Source: Halobacteriales archaeon (lineage in GTDB: Archaea; Halobacteriota; Halobacteria; Halobacteriales; SKSH01). Taken from it: a DNA stretch of 64,000 nt. Of this stretch, positions 43,485 through 52,476 are shown piece by piece. Below the pieces are notes generated by a model. It was not told where the DNA came from and did not search any database. It saw only the letters and a list, made by a program, of their open reading frames with translations. Within the stretch, counting starts at the first letter, position 1. Every line of letters begins with the position of its first letter. The stretch is taken from positions 62,001 to 126,000 of the forward strand of contig SKSD01000030.1 of NCBI GenBank assembly GCA_007118145.1, read 5' to 3'. The position numbers and the translations under genes are program-made.

Positions 43485-44126
43485 CTAGCGGTCGAGCAGG
43501 TGTACCTCGACGAGTCGGATACCGGCGACGACGAATCCAGACACCATGACGACGAAGAGCGTACCGTTATCTGCGAGTGGGAAGATCCGCTCGACATCCC
43601 CAGCTGGTTCCCCCCGTGGGGTCGGATCGACCCCCGTTCGATAGTGTGTATCGGCGGTCGTACCCCTGATCGATGCTGATGGATCGTCGAGTTCGATGAA
43701 GGTTTGGACGATGCCACGTTCGGTCGAGAAAATGAGACGGCCGCTGAGATCGATGAACGAGTCGTGCAACGGCCAGAACAGGTTCACCCCGTTGAAGAAC
43801 GCATCGAGCAGAATATGCGCGAACAACAATGCCACGAGCGATACCCAACCGACACGTACACCCCAGTCTCCCCACCTTGTTCGGACGAACGAACGATCGC
43901 GAATACGCACGTCCCAGGTGAGGAGGATGGCTGGGATAAGCACCACCCACAGATTATGTAAGTAGGCACGATGAGCCCCATCGAACCAGAAGCCAAGGAA
44001 GGTATCGAGTTCGGGAAACGCAACGACGGCGAATACCACAACGAGTGCCTTCCAGTCGAAGTGATCTGAGAGGAGTGCCGTGGCGATGAGGGCGGCGAGA
44101 CCCAGGTGGACCAGTGTTGATGGCAT
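43485..44126 (-). CDS. Membrane-bound metal-dependent hydrolase (YdjM/DUF457 type)
   Basis: This is a 213-residue membrane protein with four or five hydrophobic segments. It begins MPSTLVHLGLAALIAT and carries AFPELDTFLGFWFDGAHRAYLHNLWV and LLFAHILLDAFFNGVNLFWPL, so the histidines and acidic residues of the LexA-regulated YdjM family (HxG, DxD/E, H, HxxLD) are present. These proteins are predicted metal-dependent hydrolases, perhaps on phospholipids. No direct evidence for substrate exists. It is divergent from the XRE-type regulator gene, whose promoter lies 40 to 90 bases away. Confidence 0.82.
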   Translation of the reverse strand: MPSTLVHLGLAALIATALLSDHFDWKALVVVFAVVAFPELDTFLGFWFDGAHRAYLHNLWVVLIPAILLTWDVRIRDRSFVRTRWGDWGVRVGWVSLVALLFAHILLDAFFNGVNLFWPLHDSFIDLSGRLIFSTERGIVQTFIELDDPSASIRGTTADTHYRTGVDPTPRGEPAGDVERIFPLADNGTLFVVMVSGFVVAGIRLVEVHLLDR

Positions 44127-44167
44127 AGCGGGGTAAGGAGGTACTCGACCATATCTTTTCGGCAGGC

Positions 44168-44183
44168 TCGAACTAGAGGCAAC
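44168..44183 (+). repeat. Second copy of the 16-base motif
   Basis: TCGAACTAGAGGCAAC is identical to 5732-5747. It lies 35-50 bases before the predicted XRE start, just upstream of a CTTTA element at 44188-44192 that could be the TATA box. Confidence 0.35.
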
Positions 44184-44217
44184 AACGCTTTAGGGGAGCG
44201 ATGGATTGGTCACAGCG

Positions 44218-44928
44218 ATGGGAGCGGTCAGTCCCCGCACTGAACTCGGCAAACAGATAGCCGGTGAGATCGTCATGAGCGAGGACCCCGGAGCGACCAT
44301 CCGCAAGTGGCGGACGGATTTCGATATCTCACAGACCGACCTCGCCGAGGAGCTTGAGGTATCCTCCTCGGTCATCAGCGATTATGAGAGTGGCCGGCGC
44401 TCGAGTCCGGGTGTCGCGATGATCGAGGGTATCGTCGAGGCACTCATCAGCATCGACGAGCGCCGCGGTGGCGACCGCATCAGACAGTACGCACGGGTGC
44501 TCTCAGCTGGGTTTCAGAGTGACATCGTTCTCGATCTCAGAGAGTACACCGCGGCCGTCCCGATCGACCGTCTCTATGAGGTGATCGGAGCGGAGAAGAT
44601 CGTCGACGGCGAATGGGACCGCGTCACCGGCCATACCGTCGTCGACAGCATCCGTGCGATCACCAATCTCACGAGTGAGGAGTTCTTCCATCTGTACGGT
44701 CAGAGCACGAGCCGTGCACTCATCTTCACTGAGATAAGCCGAGGTGAGTCACCACTGGTCGCACTCCGCGTTGTCAACCCGACACCGAATGCGGTTGTCC
44801 TACACGGTATCACGCGCGAGGAGCTCTGGGAACATGCCCCTCGGCTTGCACGCATGGATGGCTACTCACTGGCGGTCTGTACCACACCGATCGATGAGAT
44901 GCTCGAGGGATTGGCGACCCTCCCGTGA
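44218..44928 (+). CDS. XRE-family transcriptional regulator, haloarchaeal conserved type
   Basis: This is a 236-residue cytoplasmic regulator. An N-terminal helix-turn-helix domain, RKWRTDFDISQTDLAEELEVSSSVISDYESGRR (about 24-57), is followed by a long conserved C-terminal part (RRGGDRIRQYARVLSAGFQSDIVLDLREY and SPLVALRVVNPTPNAVVLHG). The same two-part protein is widespread in haloarchaea and in other archaea. The ligand and targets are unknown. The ATG at 44218 is chosen; a TTG at 44206 and an ATG at 44275 are alternatives. The CTTTA element 26-30 bases upstream suggests a leaderless mRNA. Confidence 0.88.
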   Translation: MGAVSPRTELGKQIAGEIVMSEDPGATIRKWRTDFDISQTDLAEELEVSSSVISDYESGRRSSPGVAMIEGIVEALISIDERRGGDRIRQYARVLSAGFQSDIVLDLREYTAAVPIDRLYEVIGAEKIVDGEWDRVTGHTVVDSIRAITNLTSEEFFHLYGQSTSRALIFTEISRGESPLVALRVVNPTPNAVVLHGITREELWEHAPRLARMDGYSLAVCTTPIDEMLEGLATLP

Positions 44929-44934
44929 GGCGTG

Positions 44935-46086
44935 TTATCTCGGTGTAGCCTGAGTACCGACGAGGCCGATGACCGTCTCCCACCAGTCGGTCTCCTCGAG
45001 GTCCAGGCTAGCGTTCCAGTCCTCGAGCTCCTCATCAGTCGGCGGGGTCATCCCGATGACCGTACAGGTACGGTCGGAGACACCGGATGACTGCTCGACG
45101 AGGATCGCCGTCTGTAGATTGAACGTACAGCTGATTGCCTCATCATCAGGTGGGATGGTCATCGTGTGCCCGCTCAGTTGTAACGCGAGTTGCCCGGTGA
45201 TGCGGGCATCGGTCGTCTCGTCACGCTCGACATGTGTTGAAAACCAAGCCGCGATGGCCTCGTTGTCGATGGTGACCGAGTAGCGAATCTCCCGGGTCTC
45301 ACCCGGGGGGATGAGGCCGTCATCAGGCCCATCGACCAGGTCGACATCGTGCGCATCCCAGTCACCGATATCGATCTCATTGAACTCGAGTGCCCCCGTG
45401 AATGCGGGTGTGGGAATGGGGTACTCGTTGGGATTGTGTACCGTGAAATCGAACCATACCTCGGTCTCAGACTCCGTGACCGACCCCCACTGGGCATCGG
45501 TATCGGTCACCTCGACCGTCCGCTCGACCGTCACCACGGAGAGGTCGATACCTGGCCCGGTGTGTTCACCTTCGAACCCCTCTAACGCCTCTGCGAGCGT
45601 TGTCTCGAGATCTGTCTCGATGGTATCGCCGTGTGAGACCCTTGCCGCACGGTCGAATGGCCCGAACGAGACGAGGATGGCTGCATCGATGTCTACCTCG
45701 CTCACCTCATCGTTCTCGATATGAGACGCCCACCACGGTGGGATCGCATCGGTTAAGAGGTACGTACTGAGGTTCAAGGTACCAGCCCCTCGGGGAATGT
45801 CGATCGCTGAGACATTCCCCTCGGCCACCTTGATCTGGTTCATCTCGAGCGTATACTCAGCACCGTCGATCCCGTAGCCAATGGGGAGTGGGTTGGGATT
45901 ATCGATATCGAGTTGTGTCCTGATCTCGATGCGGTCATCCTCCACCTCACCCCACTCGTTGGACATCCCGTCGAGCGAGGGTGCACCGATGACACCGAGG
46001 GTGAACAGTCCGACGCCGAGAAACACCAAGGCTCCGGCGATGGTAGCGATCCACTGCACGCGTGAGAGCTCAACGGGTAATTGCAT
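44935..46086 (-). CDS. LEA14-like (WHy domain) membrane-anchored protein
   Basis: This is a 383-residue protein with one N-terminal membrane helix (IATIAGALVFLGVGLFTLGVIG, about 12-33) and an outward part with two LEA14/WHy-type beta-sandwich repeats, each with a D(I/F)xxxNPN signature (DIDNPNPLPIGY about 58 and FTVHNPNEYPIPTP about 216). The WHy domain is linked to desiccation and water-stress protection. The mature region is strongly acidic. It is convergent with the XRE regulator gene and lies upstream-adjacent to HMG-CoA synthase on the same strand. A direct role in salt or drying stress is plausible but unproven. Confidence 0.82.
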   Translation of the reverse strand: MQLPVELSRVQWIATIAGALVFLGVGLFTLGVIGAPSLDGMSNEWGEVEDDRIEIRTQLDIDNPNPLPIGYGIDGAEYTLEMNQIKVAEGNVSAIDIPRGAGTLNLSTYLLTDAIPPWWASHIENDEVSEVDIDAAILVSFGPFDRAARVSHGDTIETDLETTLAEALEGFEGEHTGPGIDLSVVTVERTVEVTDTDAQWGSVTESETEVWFDFTVHNPNEYPIPTPAFTGALEFNEIDIGDWDAHDVDLVDGPDDGLIPPGETREIRYSVTIDNEAIAAWFSTHVERDETTDARITGQLALQLSGHTMTIPPDDEAISCTFNLQTAILVEQSSGVSDRTCTVIGMTPPTDEELEDWNASLDLEETDWWETVIGLVGTQATPR

Positions 46087-46106
46087 GGGTACGCCTGCCC
46101 GCCCGG

Positions 46107-47444
46107 TTACGCGACGAACTGGTACTTTCGCTCACCCATCGGTCCCCATCCGGCGAAGACGAACTCGTCATCGGGGGTGGTGAGCGGTTCCACATCGGTC
46201 TCAAGGTCGAGATTGTGGTTGTCGTGGATGAGTTCATACTCGGCGAAGCTGAGGTCATACCGGCTATCGAGTTGCTCCTGGATATCGAGCCTCCCGATCG
46301 CCCGCTTCCAGTTTGGTTGGATGGTCTCTGCGTGAATCTCTGCCTGAGCGCCTGATCCATATGACCCGACGATCATCTGCGATCCGACGAGATCGCGGTC
46401 TCGATCGTACCCGTCCAAGAGTGCACTCGTTCGGGCGACGTGGACCGAACCGGTGTACCAGTTACCCACCTCACGGGAGATGGTCAGCGTCGGTCGGATG
46501 CGCTCTTTGTACCACCGTTGATACCGCTCGGTATCTCTGAGTGAGTCGGTGTACTCACGGAGGGCTGCGAGGTAGTCCTCCTGATCGGTGAAATCCTCGG
46601 GCTCGGGCTGTCTTCCCACCTCTGCTTCGAGTTCGTCAGCCACCTCCGTATCGCGTATGACGTTACGATAGGCGAGTACGGCTGCCTTCTTGACCATCCC
46701 CGGAAACGGCGTGTGGAACGGTCCGTAGACGATATCGTCCGGATGGATATCGCCAGCTGCCGCCTTGTAATCCTCGAGTGCCTCTCGCATGCGTGCCAGG
46801 TATACCTGCATCGACCGGTGGCCGTCGACACTCGGGAACTGCTGATTCGGCTTAAGGAAGTCCGTCTCGTCTGCACTGCCGATCCCCTGTTCCTTGCTGA
46901 GTGTGACGATGTCGGGGTCCTCGTCGATGAACATGGCGACCGCACCAGCGCCCTGGGTCGCCTCACCGGCGTCACCACGTTCGTACAGTGCGGTATCGGT
47001 TGCGATGACCAGTGCACCACGCCCTCGGTTTCGCCCAGAGGCGATCCAGTTGTACGCGTCGTTCAGACTCTGTGTACCGGAGATACATGCGAACTTGCGT
47101 TCGCCCTTGTTGGCGTTCGTCAGGCTCTTGCCGTAGACCTGTTCGAGACAGCCAGCGACATAGGTCGACACCGGCTTGGACTTGTCAAAGGCCGTCTCCG
47201 TCGCCACGTCGATACGACCAATATCTGCCGGTTCGAGGCCATTTCGCTCCATCAGGCGGTACGAGGCGTTCGCCGCCATGGTGACGATATCCTCGTAACT
47301 GTCCGGGAACGAGCTCGCGAAGAGGCCAAGCCCCTTTGTATACTTCTCTGGATCTTCACCGTTCTCCGGTGCGAACGTCTTCGGAAGATCGAGTTTGAGG
47401 TTGCTCACCCACACCTCGATGGCGTCGATACCTACATCTGTCAT
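46107..47444 (-). CDS. Hydroxymethylglutaryl-CoA synthase
   Basis: This is a 445-residue HMG-CoA synthase, which condenses acetoacetyl-CoA and acetyl-CoA for mevalonate and archaeal isoprenoid lipid synthesis. Catalytic Cys120 is in KFACISGTQS, Glu83 in DVATETAFDKSKP, and His244 in VYGPFHTPFPGM. Its length fits the haloarchaeal enzyme, which resembles the eukaryotic/bacterial soluble type more than the short archaeal one linked to DUF35. No other mevalonate gene is in the window. It is upstream of the LEA14-like gene; the 20-base gap allows cotranscription. Confidence 0.95.
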   Translation of the reverse strand: MTDVGIDAIEVWVSNLKLDLPKTFAPENGEDPEKYTKGLGLFASSFPDSYEDIVTMAANASYRLMERNGLEPADIGRIDVATETAFDKSKPVSTYVAGCLEQVYGKSLTNANKGERKFACISGTQSLNDAYNWIASGRNRGRGALVIATDTALYERGDAGEATQGAGAVAMFIDEDPDIVTLSKEQGIGSADETDFLKPNQQFPSVDGHRSMQVYLARMREALEDYKAAAGDIHPDDIVYGPFHTPFPGMVKKAAVLAYRNVIRDTEVADELEAEVGRQPEPEDFTDQEDYLAALREYTDSLRDTERYQRWYKERIRPTLTISREVGNWYTGSVHVARTSALLDGYDRDRDLVGSQMIVGSYGSGAQAEIHAETIQPNWKRAIGRLDIQEQLDSRYDLSFAEYELIHDNHNLDLETDVEPLTTPDDEFVFAGWGPMGERKYQFVA

Positions 47445-47530
47445 GCTTGTATCACCGTGGATTGAGCAGCTATTTGGCCGTGTCGATGGAGGTTTCGACG
47501 ATTGTCGAAAAAACGGTTACCGTCAAGCGG

Positions 47531-48109
47531 TCAGTCATCCTCGACGACCTTCGGGCCTGCAAGTGCCTCCTGCAGGCTATCGAGCCCACCGAGCCACTCG
47601 GTAACCAGACCGTACTCCATCTCCTCCTCATCGAGCTCCAGATCGAGTGACTCGCCATCGATGAGCCTCGTGCCGATGCTCGTCATGTAGTGCAGTGCCT
47701 CCTCGTACTCCTCTCGAGCCTCCGCGTCTATGGCTGCCTCGTAGAGCTCATGCAACGATGCGTCCTCGTCGGCTGGACCATCGGTAAGGAATCGATCTGC
47801 CGCGAGGAATGGACAGACGAGGCTCGTCTGCACCGCGTCGATGAGCATGACGGATGATTCGTCATGCATTTCGACCTCGGCCAACACGATCTCTTGGATG
47901 GTGGCGAGCTCCTTGCGTGCCTGTTCGGGAGCGATGGTGCCATCCTCATATGCCGTGAATATCTTGGCGATGGCGATAGTCGCATCCGACTGCAGATTCA
48001 GAAACAGGCGAGATGCCTCAGATTCGTCCTCGAGATCAGCATCTTCGATACGGTCTAACCAGTTATCCCACCGGTCTTTCGAATAGAACTCCACAGGTCC
48101 ATCGTCCAT
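47531..48109 (-). CDS. DUF2150 family protein
   Basis: This is a 192-residue, very acidic helical protein of the DUF2150 family, seen in haloarchaea. It begins MDDGPVEFYSKDRWDNWLDR and includes RLFLNLQSDATIAIAKIFTAYEDG, VQTSLVCPFLAADRFL and EYGLVTEWLGGLDSLQEAL. The frame is open for another 89 codons upstream, but those are basic and unlike the family, so the ATG at 48109 is used. The family has no known function; no catalytic motif stands out. It is downstream of the TatD-like gene, 43 bases apart. Confidence 0.85.
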   Translation of the reverse strand: MDDGPVEFYSKDRWDNWLDRIEDADLEDESEASRLFLNLQSDATIAIAKIFTAYEDGTIAPEQARKELATIQEIVLAEVEMHDESSVMLIDAVQTSLVCPFLAADRFLTDGPADEDASLHELYEAAIDAEAREEYEEALHYMTSIGTRLIDGESLDLELDEEEMEYGLVTEWLGGLDSLQEALAGPKVVEDD

Positions 48110-48152
48110 ATATCGAAGGTACCAAGCTGCGATGAAAGGCCTTTCCTTCCAC

Positions 48153-48998
48153 TTACTCGGTGAGGGTCGCCTCGGTATCGATCCCGTACACCTCACGAGG
48201 CGTCTCGATATGTGCCGTGCGCAGTGCGTCGAGGTGGCCGTCAGCGGCCAGCTCACGACTCCGGCGTGGGACGAGCTTCGGCCCGAGGACCGCACCGGGC
48301 CGGCCTGGATCATCGAGGTAGTCCGTCTCGAGGAGAAAGCGTTCAGCTCCTGCGACCGCACTCCGCACCGCTTCACCTCTGGCGATGACGCTCGGGGTCA
48401 CACCGGTGATCGGCCCTGTCGAGAAGTGTTTGACAACACGTCTCGGATCGAGTCCATTGTCGCTCGCGATCGTCGCGATATCGTCGAAATCGTCACCCCC
48501 CTCAGTGTGTAACTGTAGTGCACATGCCCTGTCTGCGGCTGTCCGCGCCGCATGGCCGATTACCTCGTTCGAGACGTCCCAGACGGCAGCTGAGACATCG
48601 TAATGTGGCCGACCAGATTTGAGGGCGAGTGCATCCCCCTGCCAAACGTACCGCCCCGCAAGGTCGATACCTTCCATCATCAACTCACAGGCACGGTCGA
48701 CCGACCAGCCGTTATGATCGACCAGCTGGCTGATGAGCGCGGGGTGCACACCGAGGACCGGCCATGCCTGACCGGGGAGTACAGCAGATGCCGCATCGAC
48801 GAGGTCGAGCGTCACCTCGAACGTGGTCTCGAACGCCGAGACGTCCTCGACCGAATCAACGATATGCCACGAGGGACGGTTCACCACCAGTAGGTGTGTG
48901 CCGCCAGCCCTCGCGAACTCCTTGACCGCCTCGACACCCTTACCCTCGGCGTGGAGATGCAGGTGGTTATCGAGTACCGGGGTGGGCAGGTCGTCCAT
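48153..48998 (-). CDS. TatD-related metal-dependent hydrolase
   Basis: This is a 281-residue TIM-barrel hydrolase. The metal-ligand set of TatD nucleases is visible in order: VLDNHLHLHAEG (HxH), VLGVHPALI, LQLHTEGGDD, VVKHFSTGP and LLETDYLDDPGRPGAVLGP. These proteins act as DNases or other phosphodiesterases. ATGs at 49019 and 48998 both precede the conserved start; the later one is used. The longer frame would overlap the NYN-domain gene upstream, which argues against the most upstream start. It and the DUF2150 gene may share a transcript. Confidence 0.82.
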   Translation of the reverse strand: MDDLPTPVLDNHLHLHAEGKGVEAVKEFARAGGTHLLVVNRPSWHIVDSVEDVSAFETTFEVTLDLVDAASAVLPGQAWPVLGVHPALISQLVDHNGWSVDRACELMMEGIDLAGRYVWQGDALALKSGRPHYDVSAAVWDVSNEVIGHAARTAADRACALQLHTEGGDDFDDIATIASDNGLDPRRVVKHFSTGPITGVTPSVIARGEAVRSAVAGAERFLLETDYLDDPGRPGAVLGPKLVPRRSRELAADGHLDALRTAHIETPREVYGIDTEATLTE

Positions 48999-49038
48999 AT
49001 ACCCATAGCAGTTGACCATCCGCAAAAAGGCGGTGACT

Positions 49039-49500
49039 CTATCCCTCGAGGAGGATCGCCTCATCTGCCACCGCCGTCAGTCCGGTCGAGCGACCAACCT
49101 CCCCTGGGGCGACCACGATCGTCTGCAATCCCCGGCGTCTGGCGAGTTCGATGACGGGCTTGAAGTCGATATCGCGGGTGGCGATGGCGATGCCATCGAG
49201 CTCGTCTCGCTCGATCGCACTCGTCGCATCGACCGCCAACGTTACATCGACATCACCACTCGTGATGTGTATCTCGAACCCAGCAGCCTCGCCAGCCTGG
49301 ATCAGTCCGGTCGATGCCCGATGATCCAGGTAGAGCCTCGCCAGACGGAGCCGGCCTCGACCGCTGACCACTTCACGCACCTGATGGAGGTCGGTGTCGA
49401 ACGGTTCACGCAGCACATTCGGTCCGTCGACGAACAGTCCAATACCACCACTGGCTCGTTGTCCGGCCCGATCGCGGTCGCCTAGCCAGCGTTTGAACAC
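49039..49500 (-). CDS. NYN domain (PIN-like RNase) protein
   Basis: This is a 153-residue protein with a NYN/PIN-like fold. The LabA-like signature GLFVDGPNVLREP (about 20-33) carries the first catalytic Asp; the second acidic cluster includes SGDVDVTLAVDATSAIERDELDGIAIATRDIDFKPVIELARRRG. NYN proteins are usually single-strand RNA endonucleases involved in RNA processing or decay. It is the upstream gene of the TatD-like gene, pointing to nucleic-acid metabolism. It is divergent from gcvT; their shared 79-base region contains an inverted repeat. Confidence 0.85.
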   Translation of the reverse strand: MFKRWLGDRDRAGQRASGGIGLFVDGPNVLREPFDTDLHQVREVVSGRGRLRLARLYLDHRASTGLIQAGEAAGFEIHITSGDVDVTLAVDATSAIERDELDGIAIATRDIDFKPVIELARRRGLQTIVVAPGEVGRSTGLTAVADEAILLEG

Positions 49501-49511
49501 GGTGAATCATC

Positions 49512-49539
49512 CTCGGTGGTATGCCATAATCCCACCGAG
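49512..49539. promoter_or_regulatory. Perfect 8-base inverted repeat in the NYN / gcvT divergent promoter
   Basis: The arms CTCGGTGG (49512-49519) and CCACCGAG (49532-49539) are exact reverse complements across a 12-base spacer. It lies 41 bases upstream of gcvT and 12 bases upstream of the NYN gene. The shape suits a dimeric repressor or activator, for example one responding to glycine. Confidence 0.45.
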
Positions 49540-49579
49540 TTGAGAAACCCCTTAGTCACTCCTCTGTGGGGGTGTAGAT

Positions 49580-50671
49580 ATGGACGCACGACGGACACCA
49601 CTGTACGATCAGCATGAGGCACTGGGTGCCCGCCTCACCGAGTTCGGTGGCTGGTCGATGCCGGTCACCTTCGAGTCGATTCGTGAGGAGCACAGAGCCG
49701 TTCGCACCGAGGTCGGTAAGTTCGATGTCTCACATATGGGTGAGATCGAGGTGGCCGGCCCGGATGCGACGGAGCTCATGCAGCGCCTGACATCGAACGA
49801 TGTCACGAGACTTGAGGTCGGTCGAGCACAGTACGCTGCGATTACCGACGAGGATGGGATCATGCTCGAGGATACGATCATCACGCGCCTGGTCGATGAT
49901 GCTGATGGTTCACGCTATCTCTTCGTGCCGAACGCTGGTAACAATGCATCGATGGCTTCGAGATGGACCGACCATCGAGACGCGTGGGGACTCGATGCGA
50001 CGGTGAACGACCGCACCGACGAACTGGCGATGATTGCCGTCCAGGGACCTGATTCACAGGCTCTGCTAGACCCGCTCGTCGATGCCGATCTTGGTGATGT
50101 CAAGCGCTTTGCCACGATCGAGACAGCGGTGGCCGACACGGCATGTTCGCTTTCACGGACGGGGTACACCGGGGAGGACGGGTTCGAACTGCTCGTCGAT
50201 TGGTCAGATGCGAGTGCAGTGTGGGAGGCCATCGATTGCACCCCGTGTGGCCTTGGTGCACGTGATACGTTACGTCTCGAGGCTGGCTTGCTGCTTCGAG
50301 GGAACGAGTTCCATCCTGAATCCAACCCACGGAACCCGATCGAGGCAGGTATCTCGTTCGCGGTCGATCTTGAGACGTCATTCGTCGGTCGCGACGCGCT
50401 CGAGGAGGTGGCACGCGACGGGCCGAGACAGCGACTCGTCGGGATTAGCATGACCGGGCGTGGCATCCCCCGGACAGGGTACGACATCACCGATGCGGAG
50501 GGGACTGTCATCGGCACGGTCACCAGTGGGACACAGAGTCCGACACTCGATGTTGCCATCGGGATGGGCTATGTCGATAGTGACCAGGCCACACCTGACA
50601 ACGGTATTTCTGTCAGTATCCGTGACCGTCTCGTAACAGCAAAGATTGAATCCCTCCCCTTCGTGGAGTGA
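49580..50671 (+). CDS. gcvT: Glycine cleavage system T protein (aminomethyltransferase)
   Basis: This is a 363-residue GcvT, which transfers the aminomethyl group of lipoyl-H to tetrahydrofolate, giving methylene-THF and ammonia. Conserved elements are RTPLYDQHEALGARLTEFGGW near the N-terminus, KFDVSHMGEIEV (about 48-58), DGIMLEDTIITRL (about 93-106), RTGYTGEDGFELLV (about 193) and NPIEAGISFAVDLETSFVGRDAL. It starts the operon gcvT-gcvH-gcvPA-gcvPB. Its product methylene-THF would feed the same folate pool as the dimethylglycine dehydrogenase-like enzyme and FolD at the other end of the window. Confidence 0.96.
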   Translation: MDARRTPLYDQHEALGARLTEFGGWSMPVTFESIREEHRAVRTEVGKFDVSHMGEIEVAGPDATELMQRLTSNDVTRLEVGRAQYAAITDEDGIMLEDTIITRLVDDADGSRYLFVPNAGNNASMASRWTDHRDAWGLDATVNDRTDELAMIAVQGPDSQALLDPLVDADLGDVKRFATIETAVADTACSLSRTGYTGEDGFELLVDWSDASAVWEAIDCTPCGLGARDTLRLEAGLLLRGNEFHPESNPRNPIEAGISFAVDLETSFVGRDALEEVARDGPRQRLVGISMTGRGIPRTGYDITDAEGTVIGTVTSGTQSPTLDVAIGMGYVDSDQATPDNGISVSIRDRLVTAKIESLPFVE

Positions 50672-50674
50672 CAT

Positions 50675-51058
50675 ATGAGCCTCGACATCCCCGACGACAG
50701 GCGGTACATCGAGAGTCACGAATGGGCAAAAGATGAGGACGGACACGTCCGTATCGGCATCTCTGACTTCGCCCAGGACGAACTCGGCGATATCGTGTTC
50801 GTCGAGCTCCCCGATGTCGGCGAGGAGATCATCGCCGATGAACCATTCGGCGTCATCGAGAGCATCAAGGCGGTATCTGATCTCTACGCACCACTTGGCG
50901 GGAGCGTCACGGCGATCAACGAAGAGCTGTTCGACCGCCCCGAGCTGGTGAACCAAGAGCCGTATGAGGGGGGATGGATGCTCGAGATCGACCCGAGCGA
51001 CCCCGACGCACTGGATGCACTGATGAGTGCATCGGAGTACGAAGGCCAACTCGCCTGA
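50675..51058 (+). CDS. gcvH: Glycine cleavage system H protein
   Basis: This is a 127-residue GcvH, the lipoyl-carrier protein of the complex. The lipoylated lysine is Lys65 in [19 protein letters not shown]. The overall frame [39 protein letters not shown] is typical. It starts three bases after the gcvT stop, so coupling is likely. It has extra acidic residues at the C-terminus in keeping with halophily. There is no lipoate ligase or lipoyl synthase gene nearby, nor a dihydrolipoamide dehydrogenase. Confidence 0.96.
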   Translation: MSLDIPDDRRYIESHEWAKDEDGHVRIGISDFAQDELGDIVFVELPDVGEEIIADEPFGVIESIKAVSDLYAPLGGSVTAINEELFDRPELVNQEPYEGGWMLEIDPSDPDALDALMSASEYEGQLA

Positions 51059-51135
51059 GTGGAAAACCACCGGTCTCATAAGGTCCACCTACGGAGTGTC
51101 AGCTACGGATACCACTCACGGGGGCACTTCAGGCT

Positions 51136-52476
51136 ATGTCATCACCAGATACCGAAGACGGAAGCCCGTATGCACCGCACACCGAGGCGGAGACCGAGGC
51201 GATGCTCGACGCCATCGGGGCGAGCGATGTGGAGGAGCTATTCGATATCCCCTCCGCCGTCGCCTTCGATGACACCTTCGATATACCAGCAAGATCGGAG
51301 GCGGAGATCACCCACGAGGTTCGGTCCATCCTCGACCGCAACGCGTCTGTCACCTGTCTGCTCGGACGTGGCCATTACGATCACTTCATACCAGCCATCG
51401 TCGATCATATCGCAGACCGGTCGGAGTTCCTCACCTCCTATACGCAGTACCAACCAGAGGCGAGCCAGGGCTATCTCCAGGCGTTGTTTGAGTACCAATC
51501 ACTGCTGGTCGAGTTGACCGGCCTCGGCGTCGCCAACTGTTCACTGTACGATGCCGCGAGTGCACTCGGCGAGGCAGCTACATTCGCTGCTCGGTTGCGA
51601 CATACCGACGGCAATCGCGTCCTCGTCCCTGAACTGTTACATCCGGGACGTCGTTCAACCCTCGAGAATTACTGTGCTGGTCCAGGCATCGAGGTGGCGA
51701 CATACCCCTCCGATGACGGCACCGCGGATGTCGACGCACTCGAAGCATTGGTCGATGACGATACGCTGATGATCTACGCGGAGTCTCCGACCATCCGTGG
51801 GACGCTCGAACCAGCGTCTCGTGCCCTGGGTGAGCTTGCGGATGACCATGATGCGGCGTTCTGTCTCGGCAGTGATCCGTATGCACTGTCCATTCTCGAG
51901 ACCCCACATGAGGTCGGTGCAGATATCGTCGTGGGCGATGCCGGTGTGCTCGGTCTGCCCACCTCCTTCGGGATGGGTCTCGGACTCTTCGCCACCCGTG
52001 AGGAGTATGTGCGACAGACACCTGGCCGCCTCGTCGGTGTCTCAGAGGACCTCGAGGGCACACGGGCGTTCTCCCTCACACTCGTCACCAGGGAACAACA
52101 TATCCGTCGCGAGCGGGCGACGAGCAACATCTGCACGAATCAGGCATGGGTCGCCCTGCGAGCCGCCATGCACGCCGCATGGCTCGGCCCGACCGGGCTG
52201 GTCGATGCAGCGACCTCGTACGTCGAGCGGCCACGCGAACTGGCCGAGCGACTCGATGCGATCGACGGTGTGAGCGCACCGGTACATGACCGAGCACACT
52301 TTCGTGAGTTCACCTGGCGCGTCGATGATGATGCGAGCAAGGTAGCGAATGCGTTGCTCGAACACGGTTATGCCGTCCACGCCCTCGATGACGATACCCT
52401 ACAGGTATGTGTGACCGACCAGCCAAACGCTGCCATCGATGGCTTCGTTCACGCTGTCGAGGAGGTGATCACATGA
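51136..52476 (+). CDS. gcvPA: Glycine dehydrogenase subunit 1 (GcvPA)
   Basis: This is a 446-residue protein, the N-terminal half of the split P protein. It binds no PLP itself but completes the active-site dimer with GcvPB. Family features are [71 protein letters not shown] and [14 protein letters not shown]. The split PA/PB form is usual in archaea and Gram-positive bacteria. Its stop overlaps the gcvPB start by four bases (ATGA). It is slightly longer than most bacterial GcvPA. Confidence 0.95.
   Translation: MSSPDTEDGSPYAPHTEAETEAMLDAIGASDVEELFDIPSAVAFDDTFDIPARSEAEITHEVRSILDRNASVTCLLGRGHYDHFIPAIVDHIADRSEFLTSYTQYQPEASQGYLQALFEYQSLLVELTGLGVANCSLYDAASALGEAATFAARLRHTDGNRVLVPELLHPGRRSTLENYCAGPGIEVATYPSDDGTADVDALEALVDDDTLMIYAESPTIRGTLEPASRALGELADDHDAAFCLGSDPYALSILETPHEVGADIVVGDAGVLGLPTSFGMGLGLFATREEYVRQTPGRLVGVSEDLEGTRAFSLTLVTREQHIRRERATSNICTNQAWVALRAAMHAAWLGPTGLVDAATSYVERPRELAERLDAIDGVSAPVHDRAHFREFTWRVDDDASKVANALLEHGYAVHALDDDTLQVCVTDQPNAAIDGFVHAVEEVIT

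Noticed and set aside
49501-49579. Glycine riboswitch before gcvT
   Set aside because: The region is only 79 bases and lacks any aptamer-like conserved bulges; it has a simple inverted repeat instead.
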